The notes: generated by a model not told the origin, from the letters alone. Positions 1 to 8,424 are shown, counted from the first letter of the stretch. The stretch is 51,204 nucleotides of DNA from Claveliimonas acetigenes (GCF_025567385.1 NZ_JAOQJU010000022.1:1-51204); one strand, 5' to 3'. Made by a program: numbers and translations.

Positions 1-65
1 CACAGCACCTCCTCCCGTGTCTTCTCTTTCCCTAAAATTTCTTGCATCGTAATCTGTTTGCCCAT
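1..65 (-). CDS. 5' end of an unidentified gene (truncated by window)
   Basis: The first 21 codons of a leftward gene are present; the protein begins MGKQITMQEILGKEK and runs off the window. The start is chosen from a strong AAGGAGG seven bases upstream of the ATG. The fragment is too short to assign a family. It is preceded by its own promoter and a structured leader of about 128 nt. Confidence 0.6.
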   Translation of the reverse strand, partial: MGKQITMQEILGKEKTREEVL

Positions 66-163
66 AAATTTTCCTCCTTGGTATCGTTATAATTTTGTTC
101 ATTATCGGGTCATTTCTTCGATCTGAAGTTCCGAAAATGAGATGCCTTACGGCCTAGATTCCT

Positions 164-187
164 GCGGGCAGGAAGAAACCTGCCCGC
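164..187 (-). promoter_or_regulatory. Leader hairpin upstream of the truncated gene
   Basis: A perfect 9 bp stem, GCGGGCAGG paired with CCTGCCCGC, with a 6 base loop. It lies at the extreme 5' end of the predicted leader and has no U-tract, so it is not a simple terminator. It could be a 5' stabilising hairpin or part of a larger regulatory RNA; I recognise no riboswitch class. Confidence 0.4.
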
Positions 188-199
188 CGATATGTAGAC

Positions 200-228
200 A
201 TAATATCATATCATAATAATTATGTAAA
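200..228 (-). promoter_or_regulatory. Sigma-A type promoter for the truncated left-edge gene
   Basis: On the minus strand TTTACA (228-223) is separated by exactly 17 bases from TATTAT (205-200). Transcription would start near 193 and give a leader of about 128 nt before the ATG at 65. Confidence 0.55.
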
Positions 229-277
229 TACATTTTTCATTATTAGTACAACAAAACGTATCCGTTCACCAAAACAA

Positions 278-304
278 GAAAAGGAAGCTAAAAGCTTCCT
301 TTTC
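278..304 (-). terminator. Rho-independent terminator of the ZIP gene
   Basis: A 12 bp perfect stem (GAAAAGGAAGCT with AGCTTCCTTTTC) with a 3 base loop, followed on the minus strand by a T-rich tail. The stem touches the stop codon of the ZIP gene. Confidence 0.75.
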
Positions 305-1083
305 TATCCCAGCGCCACATCCAGCACCATCATCAACACAAATCCTGCTGCAAACCCTATCGTACCGATATTACTATGCTCTCCTTCACTGGCTTCCGGT
401 ATCAATTCCTCCACAACCACGTACAGCATGGCGCCTGCTGCAAATGCCAGAAGGTAAGGAAGAATCGGAGTCATCACTTCACTTAACAGAATCGTGATTC
501 CTGCCGCCACCGGTTCTACAAATCCCGATGCCGCCCCATAAAGAAAGGCTTTTTCTTTACTCATGTTATCTTCACTTCGCAGCGGCATGGAAATAATAGC
601 GCCTTCCGGGAAATTCTGAATCGCAATACCGATTGATAGGGCGAACGCTCCCGCTAAGGTAATTTCCGCACTGTCCGCCATCATCCCTGCAAATACTACG
701 CCCACTGCCATACCTTCCGGAATGTTATGGAGCGTCACTGCCAGCACCAGCATAACCGAACGGCTCCATCCCCTCTTCGGCCCTTCCGGTTCCTTGTGAT
801 CCATATGCAGATGCGGAACAGCAACATCCAAAAGTAATAAAAATGCAATACCTACCATAAGTCCGACTGCTGCCGGTACAAAGGCAAATCTGCCCATGGA
901 TTCAGACATTTCCATGGCCGGAATCAAAAGAGACCACACAGATGCCGCCACCATGACTCCGGAGGCAAACCCCAGCAAAACCTTCTGTATCAGCGGACGG
1001 ATTTCATTTTTAAGCAAAAATACACACGCCGCTCCCAGAACGGTTCCCACAAAGGGTATCATCACACCCCAAAATATACTCAT
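304..1083 (-). CDS. ZIP family divalent metal transporter
   Basis: A 259-residue polytopic membrane protein of the ZIP family (ZupT/GufA type), which takes up zinc and often other divalent cations. The two signature metal-site motifs are intact: HNIPEG at about 119-124 in TM4 and QNFPEG at about 156-161 in TM5. A short histidine stretch (PHLHMDH) lies in the loop before TM4, as usual. Length is normal for bacterial ZIPs. The start has AGGAGG eight bases upstream. It is the last gene of a leftward run behind two P-loop metal-chaperone-like genes, which suggests a zinc-handling role. The exact metal cannot be told from sequence. Confidence 0.88.
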   Translation of the reverse strand: MSIFWGVMIPFVGTVLGAACVFLLKNEIRPLIQKVLLGFASGVMVAASVWSLLIPAMEMSESMGRFAFVPAAVGLMVGIAFLLLLDVAVPHLHMDHKEPEGPKRGWSRSVMLVLAVTLHNIPEGMAVGVVFAGMMADSAEITLAGAFALSIGIAIQNFPEGAIISMPLRSEDNMSKEKAFLYGAASGFVEPVAAGITILLSEVMTPILPYLLAFAAGAMLYVVVEELIPEASEGEHSNIGTIGFAAGFVLMMVLDVALG

Positions 1084-1094
1084 ATACGAGCCTC

Positions 1095-2054
1095 CTAGTT
1101 AAAATATACTAATTCATCCGAAAGCGCCGGTATACCCTTGCCGTGCTCTACCTGTATCACCGGACCCTTGCCGCGGTAAGCACGCTTAAATTCAAACCCT
1201 ACCTTGCCGCGAATCTGAATCCACTGTCCGGCTTTCAACTTCTGTGCATACCTGCTCTTACATACATAGCCCAAAAATGTAACATCATCTGCACAGCAGG
1301 TCATTGCCTTTCTTCCTACAATAAATTCATCCTCCGGAAATCCCCTTGGCTTTAGAATTTTTCCTTGAAATTCTACAGTTTTCCCTTTGTAACGATCCGG
1401 ATGGTCAATCATATCCACATACCAGATCCCATAATCTATATCTTCGATTCTCACCACCGGAGCCTCCAGATCATAAGGCATCTGTTCATCAAAAATATTG
1501 TCAATTTCACCGTCTTCATTCTCAAAAATAATTTCGGCGCTCTGATTTACCACCTTCACATTCCTTCGGTAAGCGGCCAGAGGCATATCCTTCCTGCAGC
1601 GGTTAAAAACTACCAGTTCCGCATTGCGGACCATCTCCACAAACAACGGCTTCATATTCGCAATATACATATCAAATGTGCTTGCGTCTACTGTCGTAAT
1701 CTCCTGAACCAGCCCCCAGCCTTCAGGCGCTTCCAGCTCTTCCATTTTACTGACCGGATACATGCCGTTGCACTCGATAATCACCCTTTCCGGATGATAA
1801 AGGAGATCAATTCCCTGCAGCCACTCCAGTGTCAGTTCTTCCGGATCCTCCACCGTCAGCAGTACCGTATTTTTCGCCTTTAAAAGTTCTTCATCATATT
1901 CTTCTATTCCCTCTTCGCAGAGAATCAACACCGTAGTTCCCTCTATTTCAAAGTATTCCTGACTGAGTGTCTGTGTTAAAAACTGCGTCTTACCGCTCTC
2001 CAGAAACCCTGTAATCAGATACACTACTACCCGTGCATTTTCCACCATCTGCAT
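1095..2054 (-). CDS. CobW-like P-loop protein fused to a DUF1980 C-terminal domain
   Basis: The N-terminal part has a G3E/CobW-type P-loop, GFLESGKT at 16-23. It lacks the Cys-x-Cys-Cys metal motif and replaces the usual NKxD motif with NRCRKD, so it is a divergent member. From about residue 200 the sequence changes to a beta-rich domain (GKTVEFQGKILKP, then MTCCADDV, then IQIRGKV) resembling the C-terminal half of DUF1980/TIGR03943, the YcgQ family that B. subtilis pairs with the permease YcgR under Zur control. The gene lies between a histidine-rich CobW GTPase and a ZIP transporter, so a role in zinc transfer to or at the membrane is an inference. The domain match is by eye. Confidence 0.7.
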   Translation of the reverse strand: MQMVENARVVVYLITGFLESGKTQFLTQTLSQEYFEIEGTTVLILCEEGIEEYDEELLKAKNTVLLTVEDPEELTLEWLQGIDLLYHPERVIIECNGMYPVSKMEELEAPEGWGLVQEITTVDASTFDMYIANMKPLFVEMVRNAELVVFNRCRKDMPLAAYRRNVKVVNQSAEIIFENEDGEIDNIFDEQMPYDLEAPVVRIEDIDYGIWYVDMIDHPDRYKGKTVEFQGKILKPRGFPEDEFIVGRKAMTCCADDVTFLGYVCKSRYAQKLKAGQWIQIRGKVGFEFKRAYRGKGPVIQVEHGKGIPALSDELVYFN

Positions 2055-2099
2055 AGCTTCTCCACCTCCGGTATATTTTCTATCCTACTTAAAAACAAT

Positions 2100-3206
2100 T
2101 TACAGACCAAACAGCTCTTCCAGTGCGCTCTCTTTAAGCTTAGAGCCGATTACACAGATTCTTCCCGTATATTCTGCCTCTCCTGTCCTTACCTCTTTCT
2201 CACCCGGAACCATGTCAAAATAAATCCACTGCCCGTCATCTCCGGCAACCATTCCCTTCGCACGGAGTACTGTCCCGTAAAATTCTTCTGACTCCAAAGC
2301 GTCCAGCTTCACCTTTAGTTCTTCCCGGTTGTATTTCTTCACTGTCTCCCTGCCCCAGCTTGTGAACACCTCGTCTGCGTGATGATGTCCGTGTTCATGG
2401 TGATGTCCATGCTCATGATGATGTTCATGGCAGCCACATCCACAGTCCTCGCCATGCTCATGATGGTGTTCATGCTCATGATGATGCTCATGCTCGTGAT
2501 GATGCTCATGCTCGTGATGATGCTCATGCTCGTGATGATGCTCATGCTCGTGATGATGCTCATGTTCATGTCCATGATGGTGATCATGCAGCATCTCTTC
2601 CTCCAGCGATTCTACATGTTCCATCGTCTCCAGCAGCTTCTTTCCATCCAGCTGCGCAACCGGCGTCGTGATAATTGCCGCCTTCTCGTTCATACTGCGG
2701 AGCAGCTTCACCGCCTCTTCTACCTTATTCTCCTTCGCCACATCGGTACGGCTTAAAATAATTGCTCCGGCGGATTCCACCTGGTTACTGTAAAATTCTC
2801 CAAAATTATGCAGGTACATCTTGCACTTATTTACATCCACCACTGTTGTGTAACTGTTCAATACAATATCCACGGAATCTTTTACATCTTCCACTGCTTT
2901 GATAACATCAGATAACTTGCCCACGCCGGAAGGTTCGATTAAAATCCGATCCGGTGCGTAAGTTTCAATCACTTCTTTCAGAGAAGTTCCGAAATCCCCC
3001 ACCAAAGAGCAGCAGATACAACCGGAATTCATCTCCCGTATCTCAATGCCGGATTCCTTCAGGAATCCTCCGTCAATCCCAATTTCCCCAAATTCATTCT
3101 CGATCAGCACTACCTTTTCCCCGGTAAATGCCTCCGCCAAAAGCTTCTTAATTAATGTTGTTTTTCCTGCTCCAAGAAATCCTGAAATAATATCTATTTT
3201 TGTCAT
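2100..3206 (-). CDS. CobW/ZNG1-type metallochaperone GTPase with a His-rich tract
   Basis: A G3E-family GTPase of the COG0523 (zinc chaperone) branch, known for delivering zinc to client enzymes with GTP hydrolysis. Visible motifs are the P-loop GFLGAGKT at 9-16, the metal-binding GCICC at about 62-66, and LIEPSGVG in the switch region. A tract of about 75 residues is almost entirely His and Glu with a short CGCGC insert, probably a metal store or sensor. A CobW C-terminal domain (FYGTVLRAKG to ELFGL) closes the protein. I chose the ATG at 3206; a TTG six bases upstream is closer to the AGGAG site and is possible. A MITE-like element lies directly upstream and may have changed its promoter. 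Confidence 0.85.
   Translation of the reverse strand: MTKIDIISGFLGAGKTTLIKKLLAEAFTGEKVVLIENEFGEIGIDGGFLKESGIEIREMNSGCICCSLVGDFGTSLKEVIETYAPDRILIEPSGVGKLSDVIKAVEDVKDSVDIVLNSYTTVVDVNKCKMYLHNFGEFYSNQVESAGAIILSRTDVAKENKVEEAVKLLRSMNEKAAIITTPVAQLDGKKLLETMEHVESLEEEMLHDHHHGHEHEHHHEHEHHHEHEHHHEHEHHHEHEHHHEHEHHHEHGEDCGCGCHEHHHEHGHHHEHGHHHADEVFTSWGRETVKKYNREELKVKLDALESEEFYGTVLRAKGMVAGDDGQWIYFDMVPGEKEVRTGEAEYTGRICVIGSKLKESALEELFGL
2455..2575. repeat. 18 bp tandem repeats encoding the His-Glu tract
   Basis: Several near-identical head-to-tail 18 bp units (TGCTCATGCTCGTGATGA on the plus strand), at least four of them essentially identical. They encode the HHEHEH repeats of the zinc-chaperone GTPase. Repeat number changes in frame, so tract length could vary between strains by slippage. 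Confidence 0.85.
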
Positions 3207-3250
3207 TGTCAATCCACTCCTGTTCTTCTTTCACTTCTATGGTCTGTTTT

Positions 3251-3445
3251 GTTACAATTCACAGCACCCCACCAACATGCGCACTCGTCGCATCTTCGAT
3301 GCTCCAGTCCCGCTCCTGAAGGAGCTAAGACTGCTTATGTGGGTGGGGTGACTGCTCCACAGTCCTGATTTGGAATCCAATATACCTTCTTACGTGCAAG
3401 CACGACGAATCCATATTGGATTTCAAATCGACTGTGAATAGTAAC
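3251..3445. mobile_element. MITE-like element (195 bp, TIRs, 8 bp target duplication)
   Basis: The ends are 14 bp inverted repeats matching at 13 positions: GTTACAATTCACAG (3251-3264) and CTGTGAATAGTAAC (3432-3445). Immediately outside lie identical 8 bp copies of TCTGTTTT (3243-3250 and 3446-3453), which is a target-site duplication. Inside are two hairpin systems: CACCCCACC (3265-3273) with GGTGGGGTG (3342-3350) enclosing a GCTCC-TGAA-GGAGC stem, and long arms of about 24 bp (3358-3383 with 3413-3436) enclosing CGTGC-AA-GCACG. No transposase is encoded, so it would be mobilised in trans. It sits between the FliB-like gene and the CobW GTPase. Confidence 0.85.
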
Positions 3446-3487
3446 TCTGTTTTAACACAAATACAAGAAAAATTCAAGGTGGCACAC

Positions 3488-4582
3488 TTAGTATTCTATC
3501 CGTTCCAGCAATTCCAGGTTCTTATCCGAATGCTCTACCTCCCTGGAATACCGATAAACAATCTCCACCACGTCTTCAAAGTCAAGCTGCCTTTCATTCT
3601 TACACCATCTTGCCACCAGCATTTCATAAATCAGGAACACACTCACCACCGACATCCTGGCTTTTGCATAAATTTTACCGTCGTATACCGCCCCACAGAA
3701 ATACGTAGCAATAAAATATACCAAAAGCTGCTCACACTGAACCTGCCACCGGGGCATATGTATTTCCAGCCACTCTGCAAATTCCTCCTGCGTTTTCTTA
3801 TAACTTTCTCTGCCGCTCCCGTAAAGAATATCCTCTGTCTCCCTCAAATGTGGTTCCCAGTCCTCCCGAAGAAATTCCATTGTATATAACTTTCGGAATA
3901 CTTTCCTGGGATTCCTGCAAAATTTCCTATCCACCGTCTCAGATATTTCCGCGCAAACACATTTTTCCCTATATTTTTCAAATACTTCATCGCAGGAAAA
4001 TAATTTGTCTTTTTCGACATACCTTTCCATGTCTTCCGCCAAAGAAAGCACAAGTTCTATCCGTTCCTTCAACTCTATCTTCCGGTTCTGCAGGATACCG
4101 AGTATCTCTTTTTGCCCGTCTGCCAACTTAGAATACAGGAAAGGATTGTAATCCTCATACTCTTCCTCTCCTTCTTTTTCATAAGTAAGAAAGCATACCG
4201 GTTCTTCTTTTCCCAATAAAATCCTTGCTACCTCCGGGCAGGATACCGACAGTGTAATCTCCCGGACTCCCTCAAATTCTTCCACATGCCGAGGGTACAG
4301 TCTGCATGTTCTGCACAAGCCTTTCGCTCCCAGCTCCGTATACATACTGCATAAATTATCCGGTTCTAAAAAAGCGCACCTTTTTTCTTTATCCTGCCGA
4401 AAGGTTTTTCCCCGCCAATGAATAGACCTCCGGAGTCTTCTGCCAAATTTCCCTCTTACTTTCCTATATTTATGCAGAGATTTATTATCAATTACAATCT
4501 GCCATCCGGCGCAACAGGTATCCTCGCACCGGTCTGCAGTACACTGAAATTGCCTGTAATAGTCAGGAATTGTATATAACAT
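3488..4582 (-). CDS. FliB-like Cys-rich protein (flagellin lysine-N-methylase family)
   Basis: About 364 residues starting MLYTIPDYYRQ. The N-terminal cysteine cluster C-x4-C-x3-CC (residues 14, 19, 23, 24) is followed by RCAFL, DNLCSMY and GLCRTCRLYPR, the signature of the CxxCxxCC/FliB family, whose founder methylates flagellin lysines in Salmonella. No flagellar gene is visible here, and most clostridial homologues are unlinked to flagella, so the substrate is unknown. The ATG at 4582 is preferred over one at 4627 because GGGAGAGG lies upstream of it and the family begins near this point. The cysteines probably hold a metal or iron-sulfur centre. Confidence 0.75.
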   Translation of the reverse strand: MLYTIPDYYRQFQCTADRCEDTCCAGWQIVIDNKSLHKYRKVRGKFGRRLRRSIHWRGKTFRQDKEKRCAFLEPDNLCSMYTELGAKGLCRTCRLYPRHVEEFEGVREITLSVSCPEVARILLGKEEPVCFLTYEKEGEEEYEDYNPFLYSKLADGQKEILGILQNRKIELKERIELVLSLAEDMERYVEKDKLFSCDEVFEKYREKCVCAEISETVDRKFCRNPRKVFRKLYTMEFLREDWEPHLRETEDILYGSGRESYKKTQEEFAEWLEIHMPRWQVQCEQLLVYFIATYFCGAVYDGKIYAKARMSVVSVFLIYEMLVARWCKNERQLDFEDVVEIVYRYSREVEHSDKNLELLERIEY

Positions 4583-4620
4583 AGCATTCACCTCTCCCAA
4601 AAAATGTCGTTTCTTTTTAT

Positions 4621-4649
4621 TTGACATTTCTGATATATATTGTTAATAT
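4621..4649 (+). promoter_or_regulatory. Sigma-A promoter of the metal exporter gene
   Basis: TTGACA (4621-4626), a 17 base spacer, then TAATAT (4644-4649). Transcription would start near 4656 and give a leader of about 76 nt containing the stem GGACAAG (4660-4666) with CTTGTCC (4681-4687). No known metal riboswitch consensus was recognised in it. Confidence 0.7.
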
Positions 4650-4731
4650 TAGCGTCAGCGGACAAGGGCAGTACGAACCTCTTGTCCATCGACTCCGGCA
4701 TTATACTTATTATATAGAAAGAAGGTCTTCT

Positions 4732-5574
4732 ATGGAATTCATTACTGATATTCTGCTTGATACCACACTGGACAGTCTCCGCATGCTTCCCTTTTTATTT
4801 GTGGCATTTCTGCTTCTGGAAGCCCTGGAGCACTATTCCACTGCATTTATCAATAACACTTTAGCAAAAATAAATAAGGCAGGTCCTCTGGTTGGCGCCC
4901 TTTTTGGCTGCATCCCTCAATGCGGTTTTTCGGTCATGGCATCTAACCTATATGCCGGGGGCGTCATCTCTCTGGGTACGCTGCTATCCGTATTCCTTGC
5001 CACTTCCGATGAAGCAATCCTGGTCCTCATCGGGCATCCGGGAAATGGCAGCTCTATTCTGGCGCTGATTGTCACAAAAATCATCATTGCCATTATCGCC
5101 GGATATATTGCCGACTTCTTCTTGAAGGGCAGAATTTCTACGAAAAAAGATATCGGAAATCTTTGCACTCACTGCGGCTGCCATGACCATCACGGGCTTC
5201 TGCGGCCGGCGCTCAATCACACCCTAAAGCTTTTCGCATATATTTTTGTGTTTTCCGGTATCTTAAATTTCCTGATTGCACTGCTTGGATTAAACACGCT
5301 TTCCGCCTTTTTACTGGAAGGAAGCCTCATACAGCCTTTCCTTGCCGCATTGATTGGTTTCATCCCGAACTGTGGCGCATCTGTACTTCTGACAGAACTT
5401 TATTTGAATGGTGCACTCTCCTTTGCCTCCGTTGTTGCCGGTCTCTGTACCAATGCCGGAATCGGGCTGGTGGTTCTTTTCCGGGTAAATAAAGACCAAC
5501 GGGAGAACCTGAAAATCACCGGACTCCTTTATCTCATTGCAGCAATCGCAGGACTGATCCTGCAACTGGGGTAG
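4732..5574 (+). CDS. Putative 10-TM heavy-metal exporter (ArsP_2 family)
   Basis: A 280-residue membrane protein made of two related halves. Each half carries the same motif near its start, LFGCIPQCGFSV and LIGFIPNCGASV, typical of the ArsP_2 / putative manganese transporter family. A Cys-His stretch (CTHCGCHDHHG) in the central cytoplasmic loop is a likely metal site. The start is the ATG at 4732 with GAAGG upstream; an upstream in-frame start would run through the promoter and leader. It is transcribed away from the FliB and zinc-chaperone genes from a strong promoter. Direction and metal are inferred from the family name and context only. Confidence 0.75.
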   Translation: MEFITDILLDTTLDSLRMLPFLFVAFLLLEALEHYSTAFINNTLAKINKAGPLVGALFGCIPQCGFSVMASNLYAGGVISLGTLLSVFLATSDEAILVLIGHPGNGSSILALIVTKIIIAIIAGYIADFFLKGRISTKKDIGNLCTHCGCHDHHGLLRPALNHTLKLFAYIFVFSGILNFLIALLGLNTLSAFLLEGSLIQPFLAALIGFIPNCGASVLLTELYLNGALSFASVVAGLCTNAGIGLVVLFRVNKDQRENLKITGLLYLIAAIAGLILQLG

Positions 5575-5580
5575 TGCGCA

Positions 5581-7083
5581 TTATTTCAGCGCTGTATTCA
5601 AGGCTTCTTCCACCGCATCCAATTGTTTCAGCACCTCTTCATGCTGCTCATCCAACAGAAGACCTTTGTTATATTTATAATACTTATCGCAGTCATTGTC
5701 CTTAAGGAATTGGACACTATAATAATTTGTGTTCAATTCCGTTACAAAAGAAACCATTTCATGACTATCTCCAAACGCATCTTCCATAAAGTCAAAGGCA
5801 TAATCCAAAGAATTTCCGGTTCTTTCTATCACGCACTCCCGCTTCTGCGTCTCTTCAGCAAACTTTTCCCTTACCCTTTCCAACGCTTCTTCTCCTTCCA
5901 GATGTTCCTTCTGCAAAGTAAGCAGGTATCTCTCCAGCGTGTCTATCACCCTTCTGAAAATCCGGTCTGCCGTCTTCGTAAGCTGCTCTGCCCTGCGCAG
6001 CTTCTCATAATCTTTCTGTGCCTGTGCCACGGTATCCTTAAGATTTTCACAGGATTTATACTGCTTCAGATACTCAAAAAGCCTGGTTACATACTTGTCT
6101 GTCTCATAGCATTCTTTGAACATCTCTGATAATTTCCCAATCAGCATTCCTACTACACTGAGTCTCTCATCAAAAGAAGCATACTTAAGTTTTTCCAGTG
6201 TATCCTCTCCGTATTGTCCCTCTAGAATCCGCTCCAGGCCATAATCCTTTTTATATTTTTCATAAAGCTCCAGATAATTGGCAAAATCTTTGGCAATCTT
6301 CCAGTGCTGGATATATTGGTGCACCACTTCCCGGTCCGCCTTCTTTCCCAACACATCATAGGTCTTAAGGAGCTGGGAGAGGTCCTCCCATCCTCGCGCC
6401 GTTGCGAACATCTTCCCGTCTACCGTCGTCTCAATTCGATAAAAATAGTCTCTGCGAAGCTCCAGATAAGCAAGAATTGCCGGATGGATTTCCGCCTGGT
6501 ATGCGTACTCCCTCCAGACCTCATAATTTTCTTCCACTTCAATTTTTTTAATTCTGTCCAAAGTCACAATATCAAAATCACGGACAGACTTATTATATTC
6601 CGGCGGATTCCCTGCCGCCACGATGATCCATCCTTCCGGAATCTTCTGATTGCCGAAGGTCTTACACTGCAAAAACTGAAGCATGGCGGGAGCCAATGTC
6701 TCTGACACACAGTTAATCTCGTCGATAAATAAAATCCCTTCCCGGATTCCTGTCTGCTCTATCTTCTCATAAACTGATGCAATAATCTCGCTCATGGTAT
6801 ACTCGGTCACGGAAAATACCTGCCCTCCATATTCCTTCTCCCGGATAAACGGAAGGCCGATCGCGCTCTGCCTGGTATGATGAGTAATGGTATACGCTAC
6901 CAGTCCAATACCGCACTCTCTGGCAACCTGCTCCATAATCTGTGTCTTTCCGATTCCCGGCGGTCCCATCAGAAGAATCGGGCGCTGCCGGATAACCGGA
7001 ATCATATATTCTCCACAAGCATCCTTTTTCAAATATGCCTCCACCGAATCCTTAATCTCATTTTTCGCTCTCTTTATATCCAT
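5581..7083 (-). CDS. MoxR-type AAA+ ATPase
   Basis: A 500-residue AAA+ protein. The N-terminal third carries Walker A GPPGIGKT at 40-47 and Walker B GILFIDEI at about 117-124, followed by a sensor-like IVAAGNPPEYN. The C-terminal 250 residues are helical, charged and not recognised. MoxR ATPases act with VWA-domain partners as chaperones in metal insertion or complex assembly, and here the VWA gene lies directly upstream and overlaps by about 26 bases, implying translational coupling. The second of two adjacent ATGs (7083) has the better spacing to GAGGAG. The client is unknown. It is the last gene of a five-gene leftward cluster. Confidence 0.82.
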   Translation of the reverse strand: MDIKRAKNEIKDSVEAYLKKDACGEYMIPVIRQRPILLMGPPGIGKTQIMEQVARECGIGLVAYTITHHTRQSAIGLPFIREKEYGGQVFSVTEYTMSEIIASVYEKIEQTGIREGILFIDEINCVSETLAPAMLQFLQCKTFGNQKIPEGWIIVAAGNPPEYNKSVRDFDIVTLDRIKKIEVEENYEVWREYAYQAEIHPAILAYLELRRDYFYRIETTVDGKMFATARGWEDLSQLLKTYDVLGKKADREVVHQYIQHWKIAKDFANYLELYEKYKKDYGLERILEGQYGEDTLEKLKYASFDERLSVVGMLIGKLSEMFKECYETDKYVTRLFEYLKQYKSCENLKDTVAQAQKDYEKLRRAEQLTKTADRIFRRVIDTLERYLLTLQKEHLEGEEALERVREKFAEETQKRECVIERTGNSLDYAFDFMEDAFGDSHEMVSFVTELNTNYYSVQFLKDNDCDKYYKYNKGLLLDEQHEEVLKQLDAVEEALNTALK

Positions 7084-8407
7084 CATATCTCTCCTCTTCC
7101 AGAATTAGCTTCATCGCCCACGGCGGCACATTCATATCCTCGTAATCTTCTTTCATAAAGACAAACGCCGTCTCAAACCCAGGTTTCTTTGCCGGATAAA
7201 TTCCCTGTCCGTCCGTAAAATAAATAAGTCCTCTTAGCCGGCTGAATTCATGCTTCTCTTTCAGCTCTTCCACATAGGCAAACGCAGGGCGGAAATCTGT
7301 CCCGCCCTCACCGCGAAGCTCCAAATTGTCCATATATTCCTTCAGTTCCTCCTGCGACGTGATTTTTTGATCTGTCTTCACTTCATCATCGCATTGAATA
7401 ATATGAATATTTACCCGCCTGAAGAAACTATTATTCTCACTAAGAACCGAATAAGTTTCTTCCAAAAATTTCTTAACCAAATCTCCCGAGCAGGACATGG
7501 ACGTGTCAATCACAATCACAAACTCTTCCACCTTCTGTACTTCCTTCCATTCCTGAGGCTCGATCAATGGCATATTTCCATAAAGCCGAAGTCCATAGCT
7601 GTAAAACACATAATCAAAAGAATCTTCATCTACCGTCATTTCTTCTTTTAACACAGAAAACTTACGCAAAAACTGCCGATAGTCAAACCGCTCTCTATTC
7701 TCCACCCGCACCTGTTCCAGCAGATTCCCCGATGCCTGAGACGCCTCTTTTGAAAAAGTCTCCATCTCTGTCTCCATCTGCTCACTCTGATTCTTCCAGC
7801 GGTTTTCAATCTCATTCTGCCTTTTCCTGTCGTCATCCTCCGGCCAGTAGCAATGATCGTCCACATAGAATTCCTCTGCAAGCTGCCGGAGTTCCTGCTC
7901 CGAAAGCTCCCATCTTTCCAGTACACCATATACCCGATCCGGAGTCAATACCTTCATCCTCTCCCTTAGCTTCCGGTAAGTTTCCCGCCGCAGCCAGGAC
8001 TTAGAACGTCTCACGCTTCTGTGCTGCATACTGTCGATCATGGATTCTGCCACAATGTCACAGGAAAGGTTCCAACGCTCTTTTTCCCTTCCTTCACGTC
8101 GGATCAGATGGCGGAAGATACAATGCAATACGATGTGAAGGTATGCCCGGTTGACTAAAATCCGTTCCTCTCTGTACATACCTCCCAGATACTGTGGATG
8201 ATAATACAGACAGAAGCCGTCCGTCCCCAGGGGACGAACCGCCTCATCCATCACAAAAGCCAGGCTCGACAGAGCCACATCCAGAAACCGCATGTTTAAA
8301 TACAGCTCATTTCTGGCAATTTTAAGAATCTGCTCACTGACCGTCTCTATACAATTTTTTAAGTTCTGTTCTTGCTCCGACTTCTTCTCCATTCTTCTAT
8401 CTGCCAA
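7058..8407 (-). CDS. VWA-domain (DUF2201-like) partner of the MoxR ATPase
   Basis: A 449-residue cytoplasmic protein. The N-terminal part contains YLHIVLHCIFRHL, like the inactive metallopeptidase-like domain of DUF2201 proteins. The C-terminal third is a von Willebrand factor A fold with a MIDAS-type motif (VIDTSMSCSG near residue 300), GEGGTDFRPAF and IYFTDGQG. Pairing of this type with MoxR ATPases is well known. The start appears to be TTG at 8407; an ATG five codons later is an alternative. Its end overlaps the ATPase start. No signal peptide is seen, so it acts inside the cell. Confidence 0.8.
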   Translation of the reverse strand: MADRRMEKKSEQEQNLKNCIETVSEQILKIARNELYLNMRFLDVALSSLAFVMDEAVRPLGTDGFCLYYHPQYLGGMYREERILVNRAYLHIVLHCIFRHLIRREGREKERWNLSCDIVAESMIDSMQHRSVRRSKSWLRRETYRKLRERMKVLTPDRVYGVLERWELSEQELRQLAEEFYVDDHCYWPEDDDRKRQNEIENRWKNQSEQMETEMETFSKEASQASGNLLEQVRVENRERFDYRQFLRKFSVLKEEMTVDEDSFDYVFYSYGLRLYGNMPLIEPQEWKEVQKVEEFVIVIDTSMSCSGDLVKKFLEETYSVLSENNSFFRRVNIHIIQCDDEVKTDQKITSQEELKEYMDNLELRGEGGTDFRPAFAYVEELKEKHEFSRLRGLIYFTDGQGIYPAKKPGFETAFVFMKEDYEDMNVPPWAMKLILEEERYDGYKESEK

Positions 8408-8424
8408 ATTTCCCTTTTCCCATC

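Noticed and set aside
1365..1883. Rightward frame opposite the CobW-DUF1980 gene
   Set aside because: Antisense shadow without ribosome binding site.
2455..2575. CRISPR-like periodic repeats
   Set aside because: The 18 bp units are contiguous without spacers and lie in frame in a coding sequence.
2379..2756. Methionine-rich open frame opposite the His-rich GTPase
   Set aside because: It is the reverse translation of the CAT/CAC repeat tract and has no ribosome binding site.
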